This document shows, piece by piece, positions 21,016 through 31,299 of a DNA stretch of 64,000 nt. Where the stretch lies: positions 32,810,703 through 32,874,702 of the forward strand of contig CM036771.1 in NCBI GenBank assembly GCA_020796225.1, in the 5' to 3' direction. Origin of the DNA: Arion vulgaris. Taxonomy: Eukaryota; Mollusca; Gastropoda; Stylommatophora; Arionidae. How positions within the stretch are numbered: position 1 is the first letter of the stretch; each line of letters starts with the position of its first letter. The translations under genes were made by a program, and so were the position numbers. Under the pieces are notes generated by a model that ran no database searches, was not told the origin of the DNA, and saw only the letters and a program-made list of their open reading frames with translations.

Positions 21016-21120
21016 AGACCATCATCATAACATTCCGGACACGCCCATATTTACACCGATTTCCGCCTCAACAAATCCAGCAGCGGCCCAACTCACCAGT
21101 TCGATGTTGATTAATCAATC
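21016..21120 (-). mobile_element. RNase H LINE 3' end fragment
   Basis: The reversed end has GAAGACCATCATCATAACATTC, CCTCAACAAATCCAGC and TCGATGTTGATTAATC, matching 29530-29645. Confidence 0.55.
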
Positions 21121-21330
21121 TCTTTGCTTATTTGGTATGTCGTTCTTTTCGGTATGCACCAATATCGATACCCATCTCTCTCAATGTGTTCTCTTCTCTG
21201 TCTATGGTGTACGGAGGATTCTTCTGTAACACTTATATTCAAAGCGCATATATGTTTTTCCACTGCCTTATTAAATGTCCATGTTTCACAGCCATAGGTT
21301 GTCACTGGGAATATGCATGCTATTGAGCAC
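21121..21330 (-). pseudogene. LINE reverse transcriptase relic (TYGCETWTFNKAVE)
   Basis: On the minus strand the frame reads TTYGCETWTFNKAVEKH and then SVTEES. This is the YG.ETW stretch just after the reverse-transcriptase core. The same region is seen at 29690-29830 (minus) and 48270-48360 (plus). Confidence 0.65.
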
Positions 21331-21580
21331 GTAAAAGAACCTTTGGCAGAATAAAATCGAGAAGAACAGACTGGACAGCCGCTGCAGGAAAAATTCAGTA
21401 GAAAGATTTTTTTTCCCTACAAAATATCTTCACCATCTTCAAAATTGCATTGGGCCCTCGCCGAGTGCTACGGAGTTCGTGTACTGCAGATGAAATCTTC
21501 CTGTGTAATAAAGAGATCGGAGCACACATTGCTACTCACTGAAGTGCAATGGTGATGGTGCTATCAATGAATCAATGCTC
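21325..21580 (+). mobile_element. SINE family H
   Basis: Contains the GAGAAGAACAGACTGGA body, the GAAATCTTCCTGTGTAA segment, GCTACTCACTGAAGTGCA and a short TCAATGAATCAAT tail. Confidence 0.55.
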
Positions 21581-21689
21581 TCAGTATTCAGATCTTTATT
21601 TATACTGTGGTCGCAAATTTGTTTCCCATAAAATATATAAGACTAGGATAGAATGAAAAGCTTAAGACGAAGGATTGCCAGAATTGTAC

Positions 21690-21900
21690 CAGCTTTACAC
21701 ATATGGCTAGGTCACTCTCCATAGAGATGGCACAGTTCCTGGCCAGAGTATTGCACAAAGCGTGAACTCTGTAGCTCCTGCAAAATTTCTAAGAGATCTC
21801 TGGAAAAAAAACCACTCGTGAATCGAACTTCTATGTCCGGATTCGAACCCATGCATGGGAGTCCGTGCGTTTTGGCAAGCGGGAAGGAGCAAGGACAACC
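21690..21900 (-). mobile_element. tRNA-derived SINE, family D
   Basis: Reversed copy with TATTGCACAAAGCGTGAACT, the B-box-like CCGGATTCGAACCCATG and a head ending near TTTTGGC. Confidence 0.6.
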
Positions 21901-22004
21901 CACGTTGAAAATGGATTTTTGATAAAATAGTTTGTGTGAATCTAGTCTTCTTCATTTCCAGGTAGTAAACTTTCAACTCAATTATTTGTTTTGAAATCCC
22001 ATCA

Positions 22005-22330
22005 GGTGCCGTGCCGGCTGGCGTAGGCGATCATGGATCTTCACAAATCTCTGTCTTTTATGTTTGCTATCAACTCAGATGCTGACGCTCTACCGTGCCC
22101 TGAAGTCAGTCTATCCAAAATTGTCTCTGCCTCGTCTATCCTCGATTTACCGGTTGTCACAGTGTGTTCTAAACCTCCTCTGCTCATCACATGCCCGAAA
22201 AATTATGACTACCTCTTTCTTATATTGATGATAAGCTTTCTCTGTGTCTTGATCTCATTGAACACCTCAATATTAGTAATTTTAGCAGTCCATGGGATTC
22301 GCATCATTCATCTGTAAAACCACATCTCTG
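22005..22330 (-). pseudogene. LINE family E C-terminal relic
   Basis: Reversed copy of the RHGT-type LINE end (CACGGCACCTGATGG on the sense strand) with frame breaks. Homologous to 2085-2345 and 50105-50410. Confidence 0.6.
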
Positions 22331-22334
22331 TGGC

Positions 22335-22960
22335 CCTCAGAGATTGTTCTAGTTTTCCTGCTTGAGCCATTGTTCGTACATAAATAAGCAATATCTTGCC
22401 GTAAAACAGACACAAATTTTGGATACAGAAATAGAGGAAAAGATAGGCGGATGCAGAGAGCAACTTTTCAACACAATAATGTTACCAGAAGTAAAAAGTC
22501 AAGAGAGTTGCGGAAATGAGTTACGGATAGATAAGAAGTGGCGATACGTGACTGCCTATGTTTCTCTGTGTGACACATGTAGATTAAGGATGTTGCATTT
22601 ATGACAATATATCCTGTGTCTTCCATCATGAGCATTACATTGCTACTGGAATTTACATGATCATAGTTATATATAACTCAGAGTGTAATTAGCACGAAGA
22701 TCCTATGACACAAAAACTTCTCAGGGCATGAATTTCTTTCTGTGACAACATAAAGATGAAAATCATAAAACATAAGCATTACCCCCCAAAAAACCGAATC
22801 TTTTATAAAACAAAGTTTTGCATTGTTGAAAATGTCTTCGCATTCAGATCTATTCTATGTACATACAGATTTAAAATGCGTACATCTCACAATACCTGAA
22901 TATTGAAGAACATCGAAGAAGATTGAATTGTCCAGAAAATTGCAAACACAGCAGGCGTAT
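22335..22960. other. Unassigned stretch
   Basis: An 80-codon ORF at 22362-22604 has no recognisable motif and no repeat copy in the window. I have no support for calling it a gene. Confidence 0.35.
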
Positions 22961-22964
22961 GTGT

Positions 22965-23310
22965 AGTCTCATCAGTCAACATCGAGCTGGTACGGTCAGT
23001 CGCTGGACACTGTTGGAGATATTACGAAGGAGATTGGAGCACCTATGGACATGTCCGTAGTGCAATGTAGATATTCCAAAATTATTCTTCCAACGCTCCA
23101 TATCGATCACCTGTTAACCACTCTATGTGATCTTAGCCTAAGAGCAATTGTATGCGGTGCCAGTTATGCGCCTACAAGTAGGCCAGCACATCCGATTTAT
23201 TTGATGCTTTTATTTACTAGGTAGCTTCCCTAGGCCCCTAACTCATTCGCCTCTTACGGCATGCCTTGTAGGTTGTAGTGGTACTATTCTTTGCGTGTCT
23301 TTTTGCATTG
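22965..23310. mobile_element. RNase H LINE 3' end followed by reversed family J
   Basis: At 22965-23055 (plus) is CAACATCGAGCTGG, GTCGCTGGACAC and GGAGCACCTATGGACATGTC, the LINE untranslated end. At 23083-23310 (minus) is a family J copy. Confidence 0.55.
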
Positions 23311-23447
23311 TATGATGATCATTCTTTAATGATAAAGAGTAGGATAAAACCGGAAACATTTCCCTACACGTGTATGGTACTATACAAAAGTACGAGCCTA
23401 GGTAACGGGGTTTAACGTAAAGTCGTTCTTGTCAAAGATCAATTATA

Positions 23448-24777
23448 CGAGGGGAAGTCAATAAGTAAGCCACAAACGGCTATAGAAAAATAACTAAACA
23501 TGATAACAACTTGAAACCAGTTTATTTTTATACATACATTGTTCCTTTATTTCTCAACATAATTTCCACCAACATTGATGCACTTATCCCATCGTTTTAT
23601 CAATCCTCCCAAACCGGCTGCATAGAACTGCGGGCTCTGTTTTCTAAACCACGTTTTCACTTCACATTCAACTTTGGCGTCATTCACGAAATGTCTCCGG
23701 CCAAGGTGGGTTTTCAGTGGACCAAAGAGGTGGAAATCTCTAGGGGCTAAGTCGGGACTGTAAGGTGGGTGTTCCAGAACTTCCCACCTTAGTTGGTTAA
23801 TTTTCTCCTGAGTTAATCGAGCCGTATGTGGTCTGGCATTGTCATAAAGAAGCAACACTCCTCTAGTCAGCAACCCTGGACGTTTTTTTCGAATTGCATC
23901 ATAAAGCATCGATAGAACTTCACAGTACGATTCGGAATTCACATTGTCACCTTTCTTCATGAAATTGGTTAAAAGCGCTCCCTGACAATCCCAGAACACC
24001 GTCAACATAACCTTCCCTGCTGATGGCGTAACCTTGAATTTTGGACACAAGGCGAAGAAGGATGTTTCCACTGCATTGAAGCACGCTTTGATTCGGGCTG
24101 GTAGTGATGCACCCATGATTCATCCCCAGTAACAATCCTGTTCAGCATCTCTTCTCCTTCATCTTCGTATCGACAGAGATGATGCAAGGACAGGCCAAAT
24201 CGGTTCATTTTGTGTTCCTCTTTCAATTGTCTGGGTACCCACCTTAAGCACACTTTCTTAAATTTCAATCGATTATGCATTATGCTGTATGCTGTACCAT
24301 GTGAACACCCTATTGCAGATGCTACAGGATCTATCGTTACTCGTCTGTCACCTCTAATCATCTCCTCCACCCGCTGCACTGATGCTTCTGTTGCAATCTC
24401 AACAGGACGACCAGATCGGATTTCATCAACAATTTTAGAGCGCCCTTGAGAAAATTTTGCTACCCAACTATGCACCGTTTTACGGGACAAACATTTGTCA
24501 GCATAAACAGAAGCATTTCCTTATGAATGTCCTTTGCAGGCAGTCCTTTTGCCCACAAAAACGCACAACAGCACGTTGCTCTTTGGTTGTACTCTCCGTA
24601 AGTACAGTCGCCATTTTGTTTATGCGCTGCGCATGCGCATGAGACACAAAGCGCCAACTGGCGAACGGGAATATAAAGTTGGATGTTGCTGTCACCTAAT
24701 TACACTTTTAGAAAACACCAACTACATTTACCTACTATCTCACATAACTTTGTGGCTTACTTATTGACTTCCCCTCG
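23448..24777 (-). mobile_element. mariner transposon, 1330 bp, near complete
   Basis: Perfect 29-bp terminal inverted repeats (23448-23476 and 24749-24777, starting CGAGGGGAAGTCAATAAG) are flanked by the TA target duplication at 23446-23447 and 24778-24779. Its length is typical of mariner. It inserted into repeat family I, whose empty form is seen at 19640-19750. The intact ends contrast with a broken transposase. Confidence 0.9.
23547..24614 (-). pseudogene. mariner transposase, DD34D, frameshifted
   Basis: The likely start is the ATG at 24614 (MATVLTESTTKEQR). The N-terminal helix-turn-helix region lies in one frame to about 24500 and continues in a second frame with KTVHSWVAKFSQGR. The first catalytic Asp is in VTGDESWVHHY. 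The third part, in another frame, has YDNARPHTA and HPPYSPDLAPRDFHLF. I count 34 residues between the last two aspartates, the mariner signature. All catalytic aspartates are present, but two frame changes, near 24500 and 24115, prevent a full-length product unless they are sequencing errors. The total of about 355 codons fits the family. Confidence 0.88.
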
Positions 24778-24905
24778 TATATCACAATAAGATTGATCAA
24801 ATTGCTCGCAAAGAACGAACGCTAAGAAGAGGAAGAAGAAGAGTCTCAGGGGTGAGATAGCCAGCCCCACGTCAAGTCTTTATATTTTATTGTTTGAATA
24901 TGGTG

Positions 24906-25810
24906 GTTAGTTTAGTTTAGTTTAGTCGTCGGATCACCATCACTGCACGTCGAACAAATTAGTCCATAAGTGCTCCGATCTCTCCTCAGTATGTCCATCA
25001 GGTGTGGCGACTAACGACACCGGTTCTTTGTTGGTTTACAATTCTTCTTTGTCTGCCAGTATAGGTTCTTGTCGAGCTACACCACACTTAACTTTGAGTT
25101 CTTGCAGTCTGGTTAGTGTTGTGGATTCGCCGCTATTACGTGAATCATGTACACGCCCTCTCTCCCTTAAGGAATTTATAATATCAGCCTGGTCCATTGC
25201 TCGTCCGCTTTGGACAGCAGCCATACCTGCAAGCCTATCCGCACGTTCATTCCCCTTACACCTGCATGCCCTGGCACAAAAATAAAACTGATCTTTGTCA
25301 GCTTAGACCTCCCAAGCGATTCTATCCAATGTCTCCTAGCCCATCCTGTTTCAATCTTCCTGAGCATACTCATTGAGTCACTGAGAAAACATGCATGGAT
25401 AAAAGTCTGTGATTCTAGCCAAATCATCGCTTTGGTAACCGCCATGATTTCCATAGTGAGACTGCTTGTAGTCACGGCAAAACCACCACTGTCTTCCTTC
25501 ACAACATCACCTCCGACATGAGCAGTGAAAGCCCACGAGCTCCGCACATGTCGAATCACCGAACCATCCGTATAAATGATTACATCATGCTCAGATGCGT
25601 TCTCAGAAATTAATGCCTGAACCTCTGCCTCCACAACAAGTGGGTTATGTTGCCTGCATTCTTTATCAAGTTCGATGCATACAGAAAAGGATGTAGCGAT
25701 TCCTCTTGGCACTGGTATCCATTCTTCACCGGAATCAATGTCTTCAAGTGTACACACCTGTTCAATACAGTCCTCGGCCTGACCCATCCAAGATTTTCCT
25801 CTTTTTAACC
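24906..25810 (-). pseudogene. RNase H LINE, RNase H domain and 3' end
   Basis: The minus strand encodes an RNase H domain with all expected acidic motifs: YTDGSVIR (Asp), LTMEIMAVT (Glu), FLSDSMSMLRK (Asp), PGHAGVRG (His) and, after a 1-base frame change near 25255, NERADRLAG (last Asp). The C-terminal tail follows to about 25036. The 3' end has a (CTAAA)n-type tail on the sense strand at 24905-24925. The domain belongs after the reverse transcriptase in a LINE, where it removes RNA from the cDNA hybrid. Confidence 0.75.
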
Positions 25811-25814
25811 TATT

Positions 25815-26175
25815 TCCTTTGTCTCTTTATTTCCAAGTGCAGAGGATGTTGTGTGTCAGCATTGACTCGAAGGTATGCTCATGCACGGCTCATCAGTATT
25901 CTATACTCCATAGTAGGATAGTCAAGGAGATAGCGCATCGCCCTGCACGACGTGTCTTTAGTGCAACCAAGTATAATGCGCATCGCCTCTATCTATTCTC
26001 TGTGCTTGAGTATGCGCTGGCGATCCTGACTCTCAGTCATAGTCAGATAGAACGACTGGAAAGAATATGGTGGTTAACTGTAGTTGATTGTTTTTGTTAT
26101 ATAGTATATAGAGCTGGTCACCCATCAGAAGTGAGGAAGCGCATTCCGTGCATCCGATTTATTTCATCAGGTCGA
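25815..26175 (+). pseudogene. Reverse-transcriptase C-terminal fragment, inverted next to RNase H
   Basis: The plus-strand frame contains YLFSVLEYALAILTLSHSQ, IERLERIWW and GHPSEVRKRIP, the pattern of a LINE thumb region (leucine-rich LEY, then LERI). It lies head to head with the RNase H fragment, opposite to the normal order in one element. Confidence 0.5.
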
Positions 26176-26199
26176 GGGAAATTCCATTGTTGTTGATGC

Positions 26200-26812
26200 T
26201 TACGGAGATGACCAATAAACCCAACGTGGGCATGGAAAAATCGTGTGAATTGTATGCACTTATTGTTTTTCTGGCGACGGAGTATCCTCTGCTCCACTGC
26301 TATTTGTTTTACACAGTCTCACACGTTGCTGCACCTTTGCGTGCAGATGTACACAAAGTGGAACCATACTGATGTCATGTACAATATCGCATGCCTTAGT
26401 GAAAATTAGTAATATATATATATTTAGTAAGAGAAGTAATAATATATATATATGACCATAGTACATGTATCGTGTGTCAATTAATCATTGGAAGAGCATG
26501 ACGACAATCAGACGTTAGGTCGTCCGTATCTCTCAGACACGCCTCCTACGTAGATCACACAAACACATACGTAGTAAGTTCAGTTAACAAACACGTTCAG
26601 GGAACAGATAAGAAATTGATTATGTAACAAAAGTTCCTGATTATTTTGTAACAGTAAGACTTGTAAAGAAATTCATCCAGCAACGCTCAAAGAAGTGTAC
26701 AGTTTACTATTTATCGTTGAGTTTCCACAGTTATTTATAACTATCTGACGAAACGTCCACTGGCTTAACAAAAAATATGTTCTTTAGGATCTCATTCTAG
26801 ATTACTCATCTC
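26200..26812. other. Unassigned stretch with TA runs
   Basis: Short TA runs at about 26410-26455 are the only feature I see. Confidence 0.4.
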
Positions 26813-26827
26813 TAAGAGACCTGTGTT

Positions 26828-27034
26828 GCCCGTCTGCCCAGCGTGTTCGTAGCGCGTTGGACTACGGGTGATTATCCCTCTGTGTGTGCGGGTTCAATTC
26901 CGCGGGATGGCAGAAAAAGCCACAGATTCCCAGATTTACGGTGTTCGTGGCACCGAACCGAAGGGTTACGATGTACATGACACCGAGCCGAAGAGCTGAA
27001 AAGCTCAAGTGCTTCTGGATAAAAAAAAAAAGAG
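26828..27034 (+). mobile_element. tRNA-derived SINE, family A, reference copy
   Basis: A full-length copy. The tRNA-like head has TAGCGCGTTGG at 26850-26860 (an A box lacking one base) and GGTTCAATTCC at 26891-26901 (B box). The body contains the near-repeated GTTCGTGGCACCGAACCGAAG and ACATGACACCGAGCCGAAG, and an A11 tail follows. It is flanked by a perfect 13-bp duplication AGAGACCTGTGTT at 26815-26827 and 27035-27047. Other copies are at 4612-4816, 9116-9184, 49941-50027 and 62430-62632. Confidence 0.85.
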
Positions 27035-27109
27035 AGAGACCTGTGTTAAGATCAGTTTGTAACTATTTCTCATATCTTTATTACATATTTCTGTCCAAAG
27101 TATTTTTGA

Positions 27110-27362
27110 AATATTAAAGAAGGTATTTCTATGGAAGACACAGTCCAGTGTCACTAGACAAGCACTTGAGTGGAACCCACAAGAAAAACCAAAATCACGT
27201 CCTAAACAAACCTGGAGACGAAGCCTTCTTGATGAACTGAAGGACGCTCGACTATCCTGGGAGATCATATAGAAAACAGCTAGAGACCGGGAAAAGTCGA
27301 GGTCAACTGTTGAGGTCCTATGCTCCACGAGGAGAAGAGAGGAATACGTCAAGCGGATATTT
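27110..27362 (+). pseudogene. LINE family F C-terminal relic
   Basis: Matches 56350-56585 (GTGTCACTAGACAAGCACTTGAG, then a TGGAGACGAAG segment, and GTCCTATGCTCCACGAGGAG). The sequence runs directly into the 44-bp minisatellite. Confidence 0.6.
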
Positions 27363-27367
27363 ATAGC

Positions 27368-28058
27368 ATTACAAATACGTGGAAACATGTACTTGAAGAG
27401 ATGGAAGTTCAGGAGAAAATACGTGGAAACGTGTACTTGAAGAGATGGAAGTTCAGGGGAAAATACGTGGAAACATGTACTTGAAGAGATGGAAGTTCAG
27501 GGGAAAATACGTGGAAACATGTACTTGAAGAGATGGAAGTTCAGGGGAAAATACGTGGAAACATGTACTTGAAGAGATGGAAGTTCAGGGGAAAATACGT
27601 GGAAACATGTACTTGAAGAGATGGAAGTTCAGGGGAAAATACGTGGAAACATGTACTTGAAGAGATGGAAGTTCAGGGGAAAATACGTGGAAACATGTAC
27701 TTGAAGAGATGGAAGTTCAGGGGAAAATACGTGGAAACATGTACTTGAAGAGATGGAAGTTCAGGAGAAAATAGTGAAACATGTACTTGAAGAGATGGAA
27801 GTTCAGGGAAAAATATGTGGAAACATGTACTTGAAGAGATGGAAGTTCAGGAGAAAATACGTGGAAACATGTACTTGAAGAGATGGAAGTTCAGGAGAAA
27901 ATACGTGGAAACATGTACTTGAAGAGATGGAAGTTCAGGAGAAAATAGTGAAACATGACTAAGAGGAGTCAGGAAAATTGGAAACATGTACTTGAAGAGA
28001 TGGAAGTTCAGGAGAAAATACGTGGAAACATGTACTTGAAGAGATAGAAGTTCAGGGA
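27368..28058. repeat. 44-bp minisatellite, about 15 copies
   Basis: The unit contains ACGTGGAAACATGTACTTG and AAGAGATGGAAGTTCAGG. A few units are shortened near 27770 and 27945. I could not trace the unit to a mobile element in the window. Confidence 0.9.
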
Positions 28059-28069
28059 AAAAAACAAAT

Positions 28070-28200
28070 CAAAACTTGAAATAGTTATATCTGTCGTAAA
28101 GGAGGTTGAAATAGTTATATCTGTCGTAAAGGAGGTTGAAATAGTTATATCTGTTGTAAAGGAGGTTGAAATAGTTATATCTGTCGTAAAGAAGGTTTTA
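28070..28200. repeat. 30-bp tandem repeat, 4 copies
   Basis: Unit TTGAAATAGTTATATCTGTC plus GTAAAGGAGG, repeated four times immediately after the 44-bp array. Confidence 0.9.
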
Positions 28201-28239
28201 GAGCTGAATGATGGATTTCATTGCGCTGGATTTACCTGA

Positions 28240-28420
28240 TATGACTCGGTCCCTCTCCACAGAAATGGGACGCTACCTGCCGAGAGTATTGCACAAAGCA
28301 CGAATTTCAGAGCTCCGGTAACAATCCTAGGTATCTTTAGAAAAATAATGCACTCGTGAACAGAACGGGGCGATCCGGATTCGAACCCACGACCATCGAC
28401 TCACAAGGTAAGCTCTTAAC
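28240..28420 (-). mobile_element. tRNA-derived SINE, family D
   Basis: Reversed copy with CGGTCCCTCTCCACAGAAAT, AGCTCCGGTAACAATCCTAG and the B-box-like CCGGATTCGAACCCACG. Its head merges into the following 62-bp array. Confidence 0.65.
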
Positions 28421-28640
28421 TAATCAGTCATATAAAGATTAAATGTAAGTTTGGAAATCCACTCACAAGGTAAGCTCTTAACTAATCAGTTATATAAAGA
28501 TTAAATGTAAGTTTGGAAATCCACTCACAAGGTAAGCTCTTAACTAATCAGTTATATAAAGATTAAATGTAAGTTTGGAAATCCACTCACAAGGTAAGCT
28601 CTTAACTAATCAGTTATATAAAGATTAAATGTAAGTTTGG
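28405..28640. repeat. 62-bp tandem repeat seeded at a SINE D head
   Basis: Four copies of a unit beginning CTCACAAGGTAAGCTCTTAA, which is the tRNA-like head of the adjacent SINE, plus about 35 bp of flanking sequence. Confidence 0.8.
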
Positions 28641-28674
28641 AAAAGTAACATTAGTTTTTCGTTTAAAATCAATT

Positions 28675-28925
28675 TCTCTCTCTCATAGGTCAGAAATCCC
28701 GCCTCTGCAGCCGTCATGTTCAAACCATCAGTTACATCATGAATCCATATTTTCCGTGGTCTTCTTTATTTCTTTTTGCTGGTATGCCTCCTTCCATGAT
28801 GGTCTTCACCAGCCCTTCGTGTCTTTTTATATCTCCAAAATACCTCAATTGCCTCTTTCTAATTTGTAGCATCAGCCTGTTTCCTTTGATTCTGAGTTCT
28901 TCATGTATTCATCTAGTTGTTACAT
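28675..28925 (-). pseudogene. LINE family G 3' relic
   Basis: Reversed copy with CCTCTGCAGCCGTCATGTTC and GAATCCATATTTTCCGTGGTC, as at 6395-6600. Confidence 0.55.
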
Positions 28926-29645
28926 CTATTAAGAACAACTGCGAACAAAATAATATATCACTGCTAAACGTGGAGGTGGAGGCTCTCTTGAATGACATCA
29001 TCAATGATACAGATGTGGTTATTTACACCGATGGTTCAGTCATTCGCCAACAACGCTGTGCGTGGGCTTTTTCAGCACGCTCAGGAGGAAAATAATAAGA
29101 GAGGCCAGTGGGGCCTACGCAACAACCACAAGTAGCTTGACAATGGAGGTTCGGGCGGTTACGGAGGCGGTGAACTGGTTGGCATCTCACAATTACTCTC
29201 GTGTTTTCATACTCAGTGACTCCATGGGCATGATTCGTAAAGTCGAATCAGGTATGGTGAGACGCAACTGGGTACAGACAATGATCAGAGAAATCACCTT
29301 TATTTTTGTCCCTGGGCACGCAGGAGTTAGGGGTAATGAACGAGCTGATAGATTGGCTGGCTTAGCTACAATATCAGAGGGAGCTGCAATGGATCGAAGT
29401 GACATTCTTTACGCATTGAGAGAGTCTTTCCGAACAGAGGAGTTTCAGGGCTGTGAATCCCACTCGCTGACCAGATTGAAAGAGATGGGTGTCAATATTG
29501 GTGCAGCCCGAAAATAACGACATACCAAATATGCAAAGAGATTGATTAATCAACATCGAACTGGCGTGTTGGGTCGCTGGACGCTGCTGGATTTGCTGAG
29601 GCGCAGATTGGAGCACCTAGGGACATGTCCGGAGTGCTATGATGA
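28925..29645 (+). pseudogene. RNase H LINE, best plus-strand copy
   Basis: The first frame has VVIYTDGSVIRQQRCAWAF. After a frame change near 29090 the second frame continues REASGAYATTTSSLTMEVRAVTEA, with the Glu; then VFILSDSMGMIRKVE with the third motif, FVPGHAGVRGNERADRLAG with the His and last Asp, and a C-terminal tail ending IGAARK at a stop near 29515. The untranslated end includes GTCGCTGGACGCTGC and GGAGCACCTAGGGACATGTC. All RNase H catalytic residues are present, but the frame is interrupted and the reverse transcriptase is absent. Confidence 0.75.
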
Positions 29646-29659
29646 TAGTCCTCCTATAA

Positions 29660-30030
29660 TTGATAACTGATAACTGATCTAGTTGTTCTCTTCTCTGTCC
29701 ATGATATACGAAGGACTCTTCTGTAACATTTATATTCAAAAGCACACGTTTTTCCACTGCCTTATTAAATGTCCATACTTGAGACCCATACGCTACCACT
29801 TGGAATATGCATGCTCTTAGTATTCTGATCTTTGTTTTTCTATCAGTTCCGTTCCATTCTGTTTTTAGTTAATACATGTTTTGTAAAGCCATGCTTGTTC
29901 TTCTTTTATTTCCTTCATTCCATTTGCAGCTGTTGTTAGCAGTGAACCAAGATGTTCAAAACTGTTAACATTTCCCTTCTCTCCGTTGCTAAAATTATTT
30001 TTGTCATGTTCGTTTTAACCGTTGTCATTA
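29660..30030 (-). pseudogene. LINE reverse-transcriptase relic (AYGSQVWTFNKAVE)
   Basis: On the minus strand the frame reads VVAYGSQVWTFNKAVEKR, then NVTEESFVYHGQRR. Upstream the sequence continues as diverged thumb-region sequence to about 30030. It is homologous to 21121-21330 and 48300-48540. Confidence 0.6.
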
Positions 30031-30189
30031 TTTTTTTTTTTCACATTGAGATATAGATTTTGTTTCTCGCTTTTATCTTTCACTTCTCCTAATAATAACA
30101 ACAATCATAACAATCGTAAATTGAAGAACAATCCCGAAATAAATATAAAAATAGACAGAGAACTACTGAAGCAAGTAAACAATATCTGA

Positions 30190-30425
30190 TATCTAGGACA
30201 CATGATTACATAAGGAAAGTGAGATTATAAGAGAATACAGTGAATATAATACATTAGAAACAGGAATTAATTCAATGATGAGAGAGTGAATATCGATGAA
30301 GAATAGAGGAATAATAATACATTCAATGATATGAAGAGAATACGAGTGAATAATAATACATTCAATGATATGAAGAAATAGAGTGAATAATAATACTTTC
30401 AATGATATGAATGACTAAACAGATA
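30190..30425. repeat. Irregular 38-50 bp repeats
   Basis: Four diverged units contain ACATTCAATGATATGAAGA and GAGTGAATAATAATAC. Confidence 0.65.
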
Positions 30426-30576
30426 ACAAATAAGTTACAGATGAGGATTATCAAATGCTATATTTACTCTGTTTTTTTGTAGGGTTCAGAAACATGGGTA
30501 ATAAATAAGTATTTGAAATACAGAACTAATATCTCTGAGATGGGAATACACAGCTAACAGAAAATAGATCGCATCC

Positions 30577-30740
30577 AGGGCCGTGCGGTATATTTCTCAG
30601 TACGATGCAAATTTTGAAAATTCTTTCCCCACCTCCTCCCCAAATGTTTTTCTTTAAAATAACCTTCAAGTGTGGTTTCGCTACTTATACCCCCTCCCCT
30701 TACGGTGACGCCTGATGCGACCACCTCTCTTTATCATAAT
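30577..30740 (+). repeat. Repeat family K, uninterrupted copy
   Basis: Contains GGCCGTGCGGTATATTTCTC, AAAATAACCTTCAAGTG, TTTCGCTACTTATACC and GACCACCTCTC. Another copy at 61395-61940 is split by a LINE end, and a reversed fragment is at 44940-45057. Confidence 0.5.
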
Positions 30741-30840
30741 ATGGCTCGCTGGTTGTGTTGTAAGGTCTCGCGTATTGCTAGGCTAGGCGATGGTTGTCGT
30801 AGGAAATGAAGGTAAGTGGTTCGAATCCTGTGTTTTTTTT
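30740..30840 (+). mobile_element. Possible tRNA-like SINE head
   Basis: GTGGTTCGAATCCTG near 30812-30826 is a near-perfect B box, followed by a T run. An A box is only weakly visible (GCTAGGCTAGGCGATGG). It is a single copy in the window. Confidence 0.3.
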
Positions 30841-31039
30841 TCTTCAGAAGTTCTAAATACTTGTACACTGTTTATTTGTTGATCATATTTTTTGCTTCCG
30901 TTACTTCCTGAGGTTCTTGCAAAAAACTTTCTGTATTGAAGAACACGGTACAGTCCTGATCGCATCTCATAGAAAGAAAAAAGCGGACAAGAAAAGAAGG
31001 TATAGAAAAAAAAAAAAAAAACAGTTACTATAGGATTAA

Positions 31040-31295
31040 ATTAAATGTCAATCAAAAAAGTATTTAGGCCATATAAAGAGAGATTATACATTGATCAAAA
31101 CCTTCTTAAAAAGAAATTTTGCAGAACCGCAAGCCAGAAGAAGACCGAGACAGAAGTCGGAGAGAAGTATCAATAGATGGACACATTTGATCACGGTAGT
31201 GTGCAACATCAATGTAAGAGGCAAGAGATATTGGAAGTTCATGGGAAAGCCAACCCTAGATGTGGAAACGGCACCTAATGATGATGATGGACAAG
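31040..31295 (+). pseudogene. LINE C-terminal relic with (ATG)n tail
   Basis: An open stretch has RRRPRQKSERSINRWTH, ends in VETAP and is followed by TAATGATGATGATGG, the same kind of tail as the RHGT-type LINE ends. It is too short to assign further. Confidence 0.4.
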
Positions 31296-31299
31296 CATG

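Noticed and set aside
22362..22604. 80-codon ORF with EIEEKIGGCREQLF
   Set aside because: No domain, no splice context and no second copy; length is within chance expectation for 64 kb.
23547..24614. Functional mariner transposase
   Set aside because: Catalytic residues are present, but the protein is spread over three frames; unless the indels are sequencing errors it cannot be made.
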